Positions 23,670-35,736 are shown, numbered from the stretch's first letter. The stretch is 64,000 bases of DNA from Dichetophora obliterata (GCA_963920525.1 OY986440.1:21145651-21209650); one strand, 5' to 3'. A program made the numbers and translations. The notes: generated by a model from the sequence alone, not told the origin.

Positions 23670-26532
23670 GGCCCTATTCTCTTTCAGCTTGCTGTTTTTG
23701 GACCCTTTTTGAAAAAATTCTCATTTGAAAACGCAAAAAGATATTTGAATTTTGTTTTTTTTATTGAATTAGTAATGAATGAAAGAAAATAAAAAAAATT
23801 TTTTCGCCGCGATATAGGGGCTGTCCATAGATGATGGCACCGTCAAAGTTGGCCCTCGAAAAAAAAGGCATGGTGCTGGCGGCCACGATTCCGGCCCTCA
23901 AGAGCGTCTGAAAAAAAAAATATAGGGTTATGATCAGCATAGATGTAATTCTGGCCCGTAGTAAAATAAAAATTTTGCGATTTTTTTTGACAAAATGGCG
24001 GCCACTTGAAATTGACAAATCGAATTTGGACCCATTTTTTTGTAGTTTAGTGTAAAAAAAAATAGTAAAAAAAATTTTTTTTTACTACGGGCCAGAATGG
24101 TGACAATTCTACGTCGATTAAACTTTGTTTCATCCAAATCGGTTTAGTAGAACTGGCGGAATCGTGGCCGCCAGCTCGAAAAACGTGGTTTCGAGATAAA
24201 CGCGTTCAAAGTTTGAAGTTTATTTTTCGAAAAAAAAATTATTTTATCAAAATCGGTTCAGTAGAACCGGAGAAAAGTGGCTTGATAGTTGGAAAGACGC
24301 GATTTGGACAAAACAAAACTCACTCTTTTATGAAAGAAAAAAACTGTTTTTGGAATACTTACCCAAATTATTCAGCGATGCCAGGTCCATATAAACCACC
24401 TTCTTCTTCTTAAAAAAAGCTTTGATCTTTGGCTCTTTGAGCTCTGCGAGCAATTCTGCCCTCCTTTGATGCATCCACAGCGTAAGCTTCCGAGCGGTTG
24501 AGGCGAAGTTCATCACGTGATAACGCAAAATTGTAGGCTTGGTTTCCAATGGCGATTCCCATCAACCTCATAATTTTGAGTATTGGCTGAAAACCATCGT
24601 TGAAAATGGCGGTTGCCATGTAATTTGCGATCTCCACTGTCCGCGCTCCAGCGTGCATATGTTTTGGTGCAAAGGTCCAGGCGATACTGTTGAAACCTTC
24701 ATTGCTGTTTTGAGTCTCAGACCCGAGGCATCTACTCAACAACTCGTCCGATGACAGCGCTTCGTAGACGGGTTTTATCGCTTCGGCGACCTTTGGGTTG
24801 AGCGGATCGTAATTATGTTTAAAGTCATCCACGTTACCCTGCGCCATGGCCTTTTGATACGTGCACCAGCTTGACTCACCGGTCGGGCAATTTTGGTGTT
24901 GGGGATTTTCGTCGGTAGATACTTTGTGAAAATACGTAGCCCAAACCGCCTTCTTCATCTCTTCTAGGGATTTCGTATGACGGCGAATCGCCAAACCGTA
25001 GTAGGTCGTCAGTTCACTTATAAGCTTATCTGTCAGCTTTCCAGCGCCCTTGCCACCTATACCTTTGTTCTCCTTTTTGACTTTGCGCAGCCTGGACCCC
25101 ATTCTTTTTTGAACGTGGCCAACGCATTCTTTTTTTACCACAGTGGGGTCACCATCGTAGGGGTCTTCGGTGAGAATTGCTTTGAAAGTTTTAGAATCGC
25201 CGTCGCCGATATATTTTTCATACTTGACGCCGTGTTTTTCCATTGATCTTGCAAACATCTCCTTAACCGCATCGAGTTCCATTTTTCCTGCGCTGCCTTC
25301 ATGATTTTTACGGCATTCCTCTTCGTGCAACTCCTTCCAAGCTTCGAAACCCTCTGGATGGATATATTGCTGGGATTCCCAATATTTGCAGCTATTGCAA
25401 ATAGCAGACTTGACCACAGAGTCAACAACTTTTTTGGTGTACTTGCCGATCAATGTCGTTATACCATAGAAAGATGCGAAGCCGCGTTTTTTCCACGTGC
25501 CATCGCCCGACACAGTCAATAGCGTTGGATCGCACCCTTCATTATCTTCCATGGTGGCTTCTTTTTCTTCACGAACGGCCTTGGAAATAAGGAAATTATA
25601 AACGGCCTCTGCAGCTGAATGCAAATTTTGAAGGCTGCTGTAGAACAAATTGTTGCTCAGACCTACTCCTATGTCCATAATGCCACAAAACATATCTATG
25701 CCTTTGGGACCAATGCCCAAAAGTCTCATGGCAACAACCAAGCGGCGATTTATTTCATACGATTTGCCGGCGAAACGTGATGAAGGAATAAGTCTGGTTG
25801 GGCAAGCGCAGTTCACAGCGATTTTGAATGCAACTCCATTCGACGATGCTTTTTTGAATTCCAATTTTTCGTTGCATGTGGCACAAATGACGAAAGTAGC
25901 AAGTGTTGTGAATACTGAATAGAAGTCCAAGATGCAATTCTCCAAATTGTTTTCGATGACAATATCCTCCGTGGGATTATTTTTGAATTTTTTGGCTGAA
26001 GTACTCGCAAACGCAGTGTCCTCTACTCTATCAAATTTATTTCCACGAAATTTGCGTTTTTTAATTCGACCGGCGCGAACATAGTTCACTTTGTTTACGG
26101 GTTTTTGACGTGTTTTATTACTTTTTTTATCCATTTTACCGCACAAAAATAAATTTTTTTCAAAACTGTACTTTTCCGCAAACCGTAAGCGCAAGCGTGC
26201 GTCCGCTATTCAACTCAATCGAAACTAAACTAAATGCGGCTTTGATTTCATATTCATTCATATGTTTCTGCAAATGTGTATTCAAACCTGTTTTTGCCTG
26301 TCCATTAACTATTCAACGGAATTCGGTGGTTAATTGATGCCGTTGCGTTCAAAAACTAAGCAACATAAAAACTACTCATTTTAGCGAAGACATGACCCAC
26401 AAAAATGGCCATATCTTCTAAAGTATTTCGAATTTCAAAAAACCCTTTTAGGGTTATATTCTTAAATGTCCAAGCTATAAAAAAAATGCAAAAAAAAGTC
26501 GAAAAAATTTTTTGCTGAAAGAGAATAGGGCC
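23670..26532 (-). mobile_element. TTAA-flanked DNA transposon (Kolobok- or Mutator-like)
   Basis: Terminal inverted repeats GGCCCTATTCTCTTTCAGC (23670) and its exact inverse (ending 26532) bound a 2.86-kb element. TTAA abuts each end (23666-23669 and 26533-26536), so TTAA is the probable target duplication. It holds one long transposase gene on the minus strand. Kolobok elements use TTAA targets and piggyBac does too, but the protein is not piggyBac-like. Classification is inference. Confidence 0.85.
24368..26134 (-). CDS. Transposase, VSGDGTW family, one premature stop
   Basis: From Met at 26134 (MDKKSNKTRQK) the frame is open for about 574 codons. Features in order: a basic N-terminus (KKRKFRGNKF); a CxxC pair (FVICATCNEK) before an IAVNCACPTR stretch; VSGDGTWKKRGFASFYG; a cysteine/histidine segment from AICNSCKYWES; YIGDGDSKTF; ECVGHVQKRMGSRLRK; CPTGESSWCTYQKA; and NSNEGFNSIAW. 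The D of SGDGTW, the D of GDGDSK and the E of NSNEGFN are likely catalytic (inference). This family is labelled Mutator-like in protein databases, but the TTAA flanks suggest Kolobok. A TAA at 24410-24412 stops it 13 sense codons before a second stop; those codons (EEEGGLYGPGIAE) look like the family's natural C-terminus. An upstream ATG at 26194 is in frame but less likely. Confidence 0.85.
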
Positions 26533-26673
26533 TTAAGGTAGCAATGTGGCTCAGTGGTTCATCCAAAAGACAAAAATCAGAAATTTTTTAATACCATACA
26601 ATGGTAAAACTACCATTCAAATACACAATCGAAAATTTAATTTTAAATGTTGAATCTCAAGATTTTTTATCTA

Positions 26674-27013
26674 CACTGAAGGAACTAACGGATATTAAAA
26701 TTGCTCACTCCCGTGCATTAATTCAATTTGTAAATATTTACGTGGGACAAATAAAATAAATTTAAATATAAAAATAATTTAAATATTGATATAGATCTAA
26801 AATGTTGTATATAACATTTTCAACATTTATTCCATGTTTATACTCAAATAAATCACATTACCATTGGCACCAAATATAAAAATGATTTGATGTTTGCTGT
26901 AAGGTTCGGTAGCCTGTATTAGGTCAATTGATTTGTTTCCTAAAGTATTTAGCACGCTATGGCAAAGTACCAACATGCTGCTTATAGATACACCACCAAA
27001 AATCCAATTGAAC
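26674..27013. mobile_element. CACTGARGG MITE family, copy A (truncated)
   Basis: Begins CACTGAAGGAACTAACG and is about 80-90% alike by eye to copies at 31129, 37940 and 40430. It contains the conserved ~230-bp core (GCACGCTATGGCAAAGTACC etc.). Similarity ends at about 27013 without the far terminal repeat. Confidence 0.75.
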
Positions 27014-28042
27014 CAATGTTGCCAACTTTTAAATAATTTTCTGGAAAACTATCGAAGATTTTTTAAACACAACAGTAATTGAAAAAACATTTTTTTTTGG
27101 TTGCTCCTTTTTAAAATAGTTAAAACTTTTTCGGAAAAATTCCAAGAATAAGTCAATCGACCCGAGTATTTTAAAAGCTTAAAATTATGTTTTCCAGAAT
27201 TTTTCAGGAAACTTAAAACTTTTCCGAATTTATTAAGTGTTTTTAGTATATCTTCTCATTGGACCAGAAATAGGTAAGCTAGAAAATACCACGTTTCTAG
27301 CACAACTGAAACTGGTAGCTGACGAAAATGGGTTAAAAGTTTGTGTCTTAGTCATTTTTAACAAAGGCTTAATTTTTTTTTTGCACTTAGAGCGTGGTAT
27401 GAAAATATTCTATGAAAATTTTTACTTGAAGTCATTTTGTAGACCAGATTTGTCTACAGCTTGGTGGAAATAAAGAAAAACAGTACTTTTTTAATTACTT
27501 GAAGCAAAAAAGTTAATCCTCTGAAGAAAAGCTTATTGCTTAGTAGTAGAGATTTTTAAAATGTTGTAACCTAAAATGCACGAAGCTCTTCACACATCAG
27601 AGAAGTTTAGATTTTTGGGAAAAAATTTGTTTAAACAAATGCATATGTAAAATAAAAATGTTTAAAGAATCATAAAATATCTGTTTTTTGAAAGCTTTCT
27701 AGTGTTTCCAAATATTTATGGTACAAAACCGAATGTTTGGTAGTTTTTATAACAAAAAAATATTTTTTTTTGTAAAATACCTATTTTTAAAAGGGTTCTA
27801 GATTGATGGTTTTAGCCCTTGAATTATGCAAGCAACTTTTAGTGTTGCTTAGAGATGCGAAAGCAGTATTTTTTGTGGTTTTTTTATTACAGCTTTCTTA
27901 ACATATTTAAGTATTTTTGATTCATTCTATCATATTGATTGGTAACAATAATGCCAACAACAACAACAACAATGAACATCGCATAATCATAATCATTATT
28001 ATTGCCATTTTGACTCTAAAACATAATCATTGCTTATGTCAG
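27014..28042. other. Intron; nothing recognised
   Basis: AT-rich intron sequence. A weak ORF at 27237-27473 has no recognisable domain. Confidence 0.5.
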
Positions 28043-29164
28043 CTTTTGGCTATGCTTTAAATTTAGACTTTCAATCATTGGCGCAAGACTATCAACAACA
28101 ACAGCAACAGCAACAACAACAACAACAACAACAACAACTACAACAACTACAACAACAGCATCAACAACAACTCGAATTTCAACAGCGGCAGCAACAGCAA
28201 CAAATCTCAGATGCAGCTAAGAGTTGTGAGGTGCAAACTAACAAGGACGAAGAGGAACTAATTTGTTATATGGAACGGGCGAAGCTAGTGCCACCTGCAG
28301 CTTTGCATGATTTTGGTAATCATTTGGTGCGTTCGCCAGAACTACTGATGTCGCCAATACCGCGCAAGAATCTTTTGCTGTATGATAATGCTGTGCATGA
28401 GTTTCAGGAAGCTTTAAATAAACCACAACAACAGCAGCAGCAGCAGCAAGATAGTGAAAAACTCAAACAACAGCAACAAGCTACCGTCAATCAAAATGAA
28501 AAACACGACATGGTTGACGTGGCCAAGCAATTGCATCAATTCAAGGAATATCAGCAATACGTGGCGATGCAGCAGCTGCAAGAGAAGCAATTGTTGCAGC
28601 AACGCAAATCTCGACAACGAGAGCGTGAGAATGAGCTGCAACACCAGCGTGAGTGGCGCAAGCAACAAGTGTCAAAGGCTCAGCAGCAGCAGCAGCAGCA
28701 GCCGCTATGCACTGCTGAGCAGCTGGAGAAGTTAAAGGAAGAACAGCAGCAGCAGCAGCAAAAGGAGCAAGAGGATTATGTCAAAGTTGCTGTACGCGAC
28801 TTAATAACCACGTTTGAGCAGCAATCAGCTGCTGAGGCAAAACAAATTGAAAAAGAACAGAGAAAGTTGCTGGAGTGGAAAGTGCGTCAGCAACAACACC
28901 TACAATCCTCAGATACGACACGAGCAGCTGATAGGCAGCAGCAACAGTTGCACTACAAACAGCAACATGCACCACCACAACAACAACAGCCACCAGTTCT
29001 ACAGCTAAAGCAAACAAAGCAATTGAGTTATGAAGAATTCTTGCTTGGCAAGGAACAACAGCAGAAAGAACATAAACAGCATCAACAACTAATTGCTAGT
29101 AACAGCCGCATACCCAAAGATACCACAGAAAGCAGCACTAGCAACAGCTCTGAAATGATGCCAG
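28043..29164 (+). CDS. Zasp66: Zasp-family glutamine-rich cassette exon (candidate)
   Basis: A long open frame rich in CAG/CAA encodes poly-Gln runs and Gln/Glu/Lys coiled-coil-like helices. Between them is a non-repetitive, conserved-looking block (EEELICYMERAKLVPPAALH, GNHLVRSPELLMSPIPRKN, NAVHEFQEALNK). I place the acceptor at TTATGTCAG (28042), although AG at 28066 or 28087 would give the same phase. I place the donor at CCAG|GTGCAA (29165), which is weak. With these ends the exon is 1122 nt, phase 1 on both sides, and joins perfectly between 22447 and 33321. If the donor is not used, the frame runs to a stop at 29298. Confidence 0.65.
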
Positions 29165-29350
29165 GTGCAAATGATTTTCAAGGCAAGCTTCTGCAACACG
29201 AAATCTGGCTGTTCGGAATTTTTTTTTTGACCCATTTATGTTTATCAATGAGCCCCCCCCCTCCCACCACCACCCCCTCATCCTGCTGGCATTCCTGATT
29301 TCTTCAGGTAACCTGCATACCTGAAACTCTCATACGCTTCTATAATTTTT

Positions 29351-30278
29351 GATTAATAACACAGTGCTACAAATAAAAAAATCGCATGTACTTTTCAAGT
29401 GACATAGTCTAGGTTGTAGATCAGGTCGAGTACAATACGAAACCATATTTGAAATTGTTAATACGCCCGCAAAATTTGATTTTACCGTTAAAAAATGGAT
29501 TTTTAGGTACTTAACGCATTAAACGATCAACAACTCGGCAATTTTTCAACCGATTTTCAAACAGTTTTCTAAAGAAGAAAAATAAAGCTTTCAAGGGATA
29601 TGTACACATCTTTAGTGCTGGAATAAGAATTTTGCGAGTTAAAATCGACATATTTGCCTTTTTTCTAATTTTTTTAACTTTGACGATTATTTACTGCCAA
29701 AGTTTTGTTAAAAACTACCATAAATGTAAGTATTTTTTGAAATGCAATGTATTACGAATGGAATGAATGTTACCTTATAAAAATCGAATGAAAATTGACT
29801 GAGTTATTGAACTTGCTTACAAATAAGAAATTACGCCTTCACTGGCCAATGGGTCTTGGCAGCATTCGTGATACGGTTCTATTATATATATTTTTATGAT
29901 TTCTTTTAAAATTTATGTAATTTTTTCTAATACGAATGAACCATTTTTTATTTCCCATTTTCGGAAATTATCTTTTAAACACTCCAAGATTACTACTTTA
30001 ACATTAAACTACTCCTTATATGAATAAAGCAATATCTTAGAGTTTTTTGTTCGATTTTAAGGTTTTAAAATCGAAAATCAGTTGAAAAATTGCTAAGTGT
30101 TTGATTGTGTAATGCGTCAAGTAACTAAAAATCGGGTTTTTAAAATCAAATTTTGCGGGCGTATTAACAATTTTAAATATGGTCTCGTCGTATTGTACTC
30201 GATCAGATCTACAACCTAGACTAAGTATGTCACTTAAAAAGATCATTTCCACTGTTGCAGCGTGTAATTAAAAAACAA
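29351..30278. mobile_element. Foldback MITE, ~190-bp arms
   Basis: Left arm (TTCAAGTGACATAGTCTAGG, TTAATACGCCCGCAAAATTT, CAATTTTTCAACCGATTTTC) and right arm (30048-30250) are inverse copies. Outer ends near ACACAGTGCTAC and the inverse of GTTGCAGCGTG. It sits about 190 bp after the glutamine-rich exon. Confidence 0.8.
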
Positions 30279-31126
30279 AATATCTGCTGCAATGTGTGCT
30301 ACTAGGTGTCATTGTCATTGTCATTGTCATCAAAAAAATTAAATATATATTCTAGAAGCATGATTTTCATGAGTTGGTGTTTTTCAAGAGAAATTTTTCA
30401 ACTCTGCAATTAAATTAAATAAATGTGTATGAATTATTGCACCTTAACCCACCCGGTGAACCAAAATTATTTTTTTTTTAATGCATTAATAGACATTTTA
30501 GTGTAGAAAAGTACATTTTCGGCACTCAGAAATTAACAACTTTTTGAATCTTTGGAAATCAGCTCTTTGGAAATCAGCTCAAACAAGTATAAAAAAATTG
30601 ATAAAACATAGCTAAAAAATTTTCAATAATTAAAAACTCACCAGGCAATAAACCGAAAAATTTTCCGTTTTCCGGTAGTCACCCTTAAATTTCTGATGTT
30701 TTGTTCTTTAACTACAAATGTAAAACAAAGTTAAAATAATTGATTTGTAAAATTTTTACAAGCATCACCAGCATCACCTTCTGAGTCGATTTAGCCATTT
30801 CCGTCTGCCTGTTTGTCTGTCTGTACGTTTATCAGTCTGTCCAACTGTCCGTCGGTCCATTTGGAATCACGATTGCAAACGTAATCGTATAGCTATGACA
30901 ATGTAATTCCATATAAATACGAGTAAGTTTCTGTGGAAAATTCAAGACCCAATTCAAAAATGAGTCGAATCGGATCGAATTCAAGCCCATCTCCCATCCA
31001 AAGTGTATTTTAGTAATGTGGGAGGTAGGTGCGGTTTTCGTCTGATATTGACAAAATTCATACTCGGAGTTGTGCTTATTTGAATCAAAGCTTATTTTAA
31101 ATCTCAAGTCATTATTTAAATTTTTG
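30279..31126. other. Intron, nothing coding; short (GTCATT)n
   Basis: A four-unit TGTCAT repeat lies at 30308-30331 and a run of CTGTCTGT-like words near 30800-30860. Nothing else recognised. Confidence 0.5.
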
Positions 31127-31128
31127 TA

Positions 31129-31761
31129 CACTGAGGGAAATGACGAATATCAAAATTAGTTCACGCCCGTGCATAAATTCAATTTGTAAATATTAACGTG
31201 GGACAAATAAAATTAATTTAAATACAAAAATAATTGTAATATTATAAATAATTGTATAATATAAATATGTGTATATAATATTTTCAAAAGTTATTTCATG
31301 TTTACAATCAAATAAATCACATAACCAATGGCACCAAAAATAAAAATGATTTTATGTTTGCTGTAAGGTTCGGTAGTCTGTATTAGGTCAATTTATTTGT
31401 GGCCTAAAGTATTTAGCACGCTATGGCAAAGTATCAACATGCAGCTTATAGATACACCATCAAAAATCCAGTTGAACCAATGTTGCCAATGCAACTGACA
31501 GACAAACGACAGCGGATAACTTTAAAATCAAGTTCGTAAATATTTTTATTTAAAATAACGATGATTAAATGATGTTTTATTAAATTCTTTATAAATACGT
31601 TAATCTCTACAACGCGTGCATATAAATTGAATAAAAAAGTTAGTTAAATTTATTTTGAATATTTACATATTTGTTTTATGCAAATGCGTTATTGGTTAAA
31701 AACAACCACGTTTTTTGTGACATACAACTTTGCATAGATCTAATACTTTTTTCCCTAAGTG
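31129..31761. mobile_element. CACTGAGGG MITE, complete copy B
   Basis: Termini CACTGAGGGAAAT (31129) and the inverse of CACTTAGGGAAAA (31761), flanked by TA on each side. This 633-bp copy carries the shared core seen at 26.7, 39.9 and 40.75 kb. The terminus and 2-bp flank recall CACTA-type elements. No transposase. Confidence 0.8.
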
Positions 31762-32155
31762 TACTATGTCCCCAGCTTGTTTGATATTTGAGCACTCACA
31801 GTGTTATTGCTTTTAAGTAAAAAAAAAAGAAATAAATAACAATAAAAGTAGGAAAAATATATTTGAGCAACAAACAAAATGATCGCGTAGCGTTCACTGC
31901 TTGTCTTTGCTTGTGCTTCAGTGGTTATTTCTCCTGTCTTATTCAAAAATAAACGTTCCTATTCGTAAGATTCGCAAATGAATTCGTTAAAAAGTATTAT
32001 GGTTCACTGGGTCTTTTATGTTCTTTCTGTTGCTGTAATGATTATTGTGAATCCTTATCTTGTTGTTATTTGTTACCATTAACAATCCATTTTTATATAT
32101 TTTTTAAGTTAAGTCTTTTCCAGCACCTTTTTTGTAGACACATATTATATGTATG

Positions 32156-33268
32156 CTTATTGGGATAGGCCGATTTGATAAAATCCAGTTTTTACATGGA
32201 TTTTTTACTAAAGGACAAACACATTTCTAGAGGTATGTTTCTTTTCTCTGTGAAACAAAAAGTACCCCCTTCCATTCTTAATTTTTTGTAATTTTTTCAA
32301 CATTTTGTGCTAGAGTCCCCCCTAATTGATTGGTTTTTTAGAAAACTGAATTCAAACATTAGACCCACAGCTCAAAAAACTTTACCATGCAAATTTTGAA
32401 TATGCAATTCAGCTTTTTACTAACATAAACAATAAGGCAGTTCACTATCATATGCTTTTTGTTTTTGTAAAAGCTGCTTATTTTGCATTTGCAACGATGC
32501 AACAAGATCGTGAACTGCCCTAATGACTTTATATATCTCTCATTTCGTGCAAGACTGTCAAAACTCAAAATTTAGTATTTTTCAGGAGAGCCTTATGAAA
32601 GTTTAAAATGACATCACGACCAGTAATTGTAAAGATAGACTGAAAATAGTTAAGACTATTTGTATTAGTCCATTATATTTTCTACCAGAAATATCATAAA
32701 TTTTTCATTTTGCGTCAATAGTGAATTTTTAAGCCATATTTTTGCAAGTGTCTGTTTGAGTTGTGACGATTTTACTACAATATGATAACATACTTTTGAG
32801 CTAGAGAATCGCTAAAAGTCAAAACGATACAAGTATCTGTAAAACCGTCAATTAACAGCAAATAGGACTAGAATTACTCAAATTGAAGATATGATAACAA
32901 TGCATATTTCTGTATATTTAACTCAAAAAACCCAAATTTCAAATTTTGAGTTGTGACGGTCTTGCACGAAATGAGCGATATGCCCTTGACATAGTTGTTA
33001 TGTTACGGGTCTTTTGTAAGGCTTTTCGAAAAAGAGGTGAAAAAATACCCTTAAAAGTAGTCATAACATTTCTCATAAAATTTCACTTCAGGTCTGTCAA
33101 CATAACAACTAAATCAGTTATACTTTTAGTAGTCTTACTTTTTTTGTCTTACTTTTTATATTAGTAAAAAAATAAATTACTGTAACTTCGTTTTCGAAAA
33201 AAACATACCTTCAGAATTGTGTTTAATTTTTTATATATAATTTCATCAAATCGGCCCACCATAATGCT
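32156..33268. mobile_element. Foldback MITE just upstream of the Zasp terminal exon
   Basis: Outer ends ATAGGCCGATTTGAT (about 32165) and the inverse of ATCAAATCGGCCCAC (about 33250) match. Inner arms share CTCATTTCGTGCAAGACTGT (32538) and its inverse (32957). It ends about 50 bp before the terminal exon's acceptor, so the element contributes sequence next to the branch-point region. Confidence 0.75.
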
Positions 33269-33320
33269 TATTCTAGAGCTATTATTGTAATGGTTTTTTG
33301 TTTTTTTTTCTCTTTTGCAG

Positions 33321-34174
33321 AACTATATGTTCCCAAGGAGATTCCATTGGAAAGTTATGCGCCACCACCAGCGGTGTCGACAAATATCTACAACAAGCCC
33401 TCGTCGGCTCAAAATAGTGGCAGTCATAGCTGGTCACCAACACAATCTTCCTATGCACCAGCATCTAGCTATCCATCAGCAGCTTCGGGACCATCTCAGC
33501 AATATGCAAGCAGCTATCCTAGCTATTCATCAGCACCACAGGCATTGCCTCAAAGCAGCTTCCCATTGAGCAAGCCTAGTGCAGTTGTTGGCAGCGGCTA
33601 CTCTTCAACTTATGCACCACCTAGGCAACCTCATTTGCCTCCAAACAGCTACCAGAAGGTACAACAACTTACAAGCCAAGCACCACAAGTAAGCTTTAAT
33701 CCTTCGCCATTGCCTTATGACAAGTTGGCCAAGTTTGAAAATCCGTCGCCGCCTGAGATCAGTAGTCCTCGACGCATCTATAGCCCCTACCGTGCATTGG
33801 GCGTTCCTAGTACTGGCTCTAGGGTCCGTAACGTTAGCCCAGCACCCTATGGTGCCAGGCCCACATCGAGCACATCGCAAGTATACCCACCGGCTTTATC
33901 GCCGCAAGCTGCTGCTTATGGTAATGGTGCTGGTGCAGCCTCACCAAACTATGGTACACCTGGCTCATCGCGTCCTCCATCGCAGCAATATAGCAGCTAC
34001 GGTGCCACTCATAGTTATGAGAATGGATCATCAAGTTCGAGCTATAGGCCATGCACTGTTGATTTGGCTCATTGTCAAAATTTCAACAATGCAGCACGTG
34101 GTTGGGGCGCAGGCAGAAACGTTGCTACAAAACCAATAGCTATTGCCAGTCATCTGCCTTACTCCGATTTCTAA
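33321..34174 (+). CDS. Zasp66: Zasp-family terminal exon
   Basis: The acceptor CTCTTTTGCAG lies at 33320. With the previous exon's last G it reads (PK)ELYVPKEIPLESYAPPP. The remaining 284 residues are Ser/Pro/Tyr/Gln-rich disorder with repeated SYPS, AP and PYG words, then YSPYRALGVP. The end is NFNNAARGWGAG followed by LPYSDF and a TAA stop. The absence of LIM domains argues for Zasp66 or Zasp67 over Zasp52. The same exon can accept either 22447 or 29164 as upstream partner. Confidence 0.9.
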
Positions 34175-34700
34175 GCACCAATATACCGTTTTTATCTTTC
34201 TCTCTCGCATGAAAAAAATGCAATTACATTAAAGGAAGCAGTTAGCTTTTGATATTAAACATTATATATATATAAAATTTTAAAATTCAATTTTCATTTC
34301 GATTAAGTAAAAAGATTAATAATTTTGTTGATTATGACTTATCATTTCATTAATATAAATACTTGAATACTTAACATTTAAATGGCAAGCGAAAAAGTTG
34401 TATTAACTATGCTTTAACAAGCTATGTAACTCTGTCTTTTGCTTGTCCTTTTTTGATTGAAGTTTATAACGTCTAAATTAACGAGTTTAATTGATTTCCC
34501 GTGTACTCTCTCTCTCTCTCTCTCTCTTACGCTCTCTCGTCAGCTCTCTCTCTCTCTCAGTCAAGATACGTTTACAAACTTTAACGTGCTTCACTTGTTT
34601 AAAATAATATTGCTAATAATATAAGTACATAATTAATCATTACTGTATTAATTGAATGTAATATTGTTGTCGTATCAAATAAAACTTTCAAAAACAAGAA
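34175..34700 (+). other. Zasp 3' UTR with CT repeats and polyadenylation signal
   Basis: After the stop, a pyrimidine tract of TCTCTC units lies at 34507-34558. An AATAAA signal at 34678-34683 probably ends the transcript near 34.70 kb. Confidence 0.7.
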
Positions 34701-34704
34701 CACC

Positions 34705-34853
34705 AACTAACTGCCTTATTTTGTATATCGAAAACGCATACCAACGACAAGTAAGATACGAGAAGTAATACTTTTTTCTATACAAAATACTATTGCTCCT
34801 TGTGTCTTGAATGTCGTTGGTTTGCGTATTCGATATACAAAATTAGGCGGTAA
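34705..34853. repeat. Hairpin repeat beyond the Zasp polyA site
   Basis: CCTTATTTTGTATATCGAAA pairs with TTCGATATACAAAATTAGG about 110 bp later, and GCATACCAACGACAAGTAAG pairs with the inverse in between. It is related to the hairpin at 2985-3066. Confidence 0.7.
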
Positions 34854-35231
34854 CTCTTTTAATTAGTGCTTAAGGAGTCTCAATAACTGCAGCAATATTG
34901 CGCAACATATCATACATCACGTTCGATACAAAAATCTTGCAACTATAGCAAAAGTCAAGCGTTCTAGCGAATAGAAATTGGGAATTTGGCGCGCGCAATA
35001 TGCAAGAACCCAGCAACATGAATACTTATACTGCGCGAAAGTTTTGGAAGAAGAAAGGTAAACAAAATTGGTATTGATTGGCTGTCGAAATGAGCTTTCC
35101 AACAAGCCCAAATTTGTCCAAATTGGCCAAGCGGACCATATAAAAGTTTTTGTTTGAAATCTGTACACTTTTGCCCATAGAGCACAAAGCGCAAAAAATT
35201 TATGAGAGCATACTTTTAGGCACAGCTGCAG

Positions 35232-35375
35232 CCACCTCACCTCAGTAAACCACCTCACCTCATTAAAACCACCTCACCTCAGTAAATCCACCTCACCTCC
35301 GTAAATCCACCTCACCTCATTAAATCCACCTCGCCTTGGTAAAGTCACCTCACCTCAGTAAAGCCACCTCACCTA
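35232..35375. repeat. ~19-bp minisatellite, about 8 copies (CCACCTCACCTCAGTAAAT)
   Basis: Eight tandem units with small differences lie in the short gap between the two convergent genes. Confidence 0.95.
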
Positions 35376-35423
35376 GTACACAAACCTCCTTAGTTTTTCA
35401 CCTCACTGATTTTAAGAACTACC

Positions 35424-35610
35424 TGCTGCTGGATTATGTTCGCCTGGTATTTTCCCAGATTTTGTCGCCAGTGGCAATTTATCGCCAGTACCTATTTATC
35501 GCATGATATCGCGTCGGCGATTTTTGCGGCTGCTGGATTATGTTCGCCTGGTGCTTTCCCAGATCTTATCGCCAATGCCCATTTGTCGCCAATGCATGAA
35601 TACTATTCCA
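35424..35610. repeat. ~106-bp tandem duplication in the intergenic gap
   Basis: CTGCTGGATTATGTTCGCCT and the bases that follow occur at about 35424 and again at about 35530, with TATCGCCA words in both. Not coding as far as I can see. Confidence 0.75.
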
Positions 35611-35736
35611 TCTTCTTACACATTTATTTTATCATTTATTTATCTTACACAGTATATTTGGAATACTAAAGTTTAACTAGAGTTTTATATATTGTTGATT
35701 TATGCTATTTGAAGTTTACACAATAATGTGAAAAAG

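Noticed and set aside
24539..26010. Several plus- and minus-strand ORFs within the TTAA element
   Set aside because: They overlap the 574-codon transposase frame in other frames and lack its motifs.
28030..28042. Translation start at the head of the glutamine-rich exon
   Set aside because: The ATG at 28036 overlaps a plausible acceptor and the frame fits as an internal exon; no promoter signal is visible.
32359..33164. Two similar small ORFs (minus 32359-32568 and plus 32946-33164)
   Set aside because: Their shared peptide LARNERY arises because they lie on the two inverted arms of one foldback element.
33315..34139. Out-of-frame ORFs over the Zasp terminal exon
   Set aside because: They are shadows of the Ser/Pro/Gln-rich coding frame starting at 33321.
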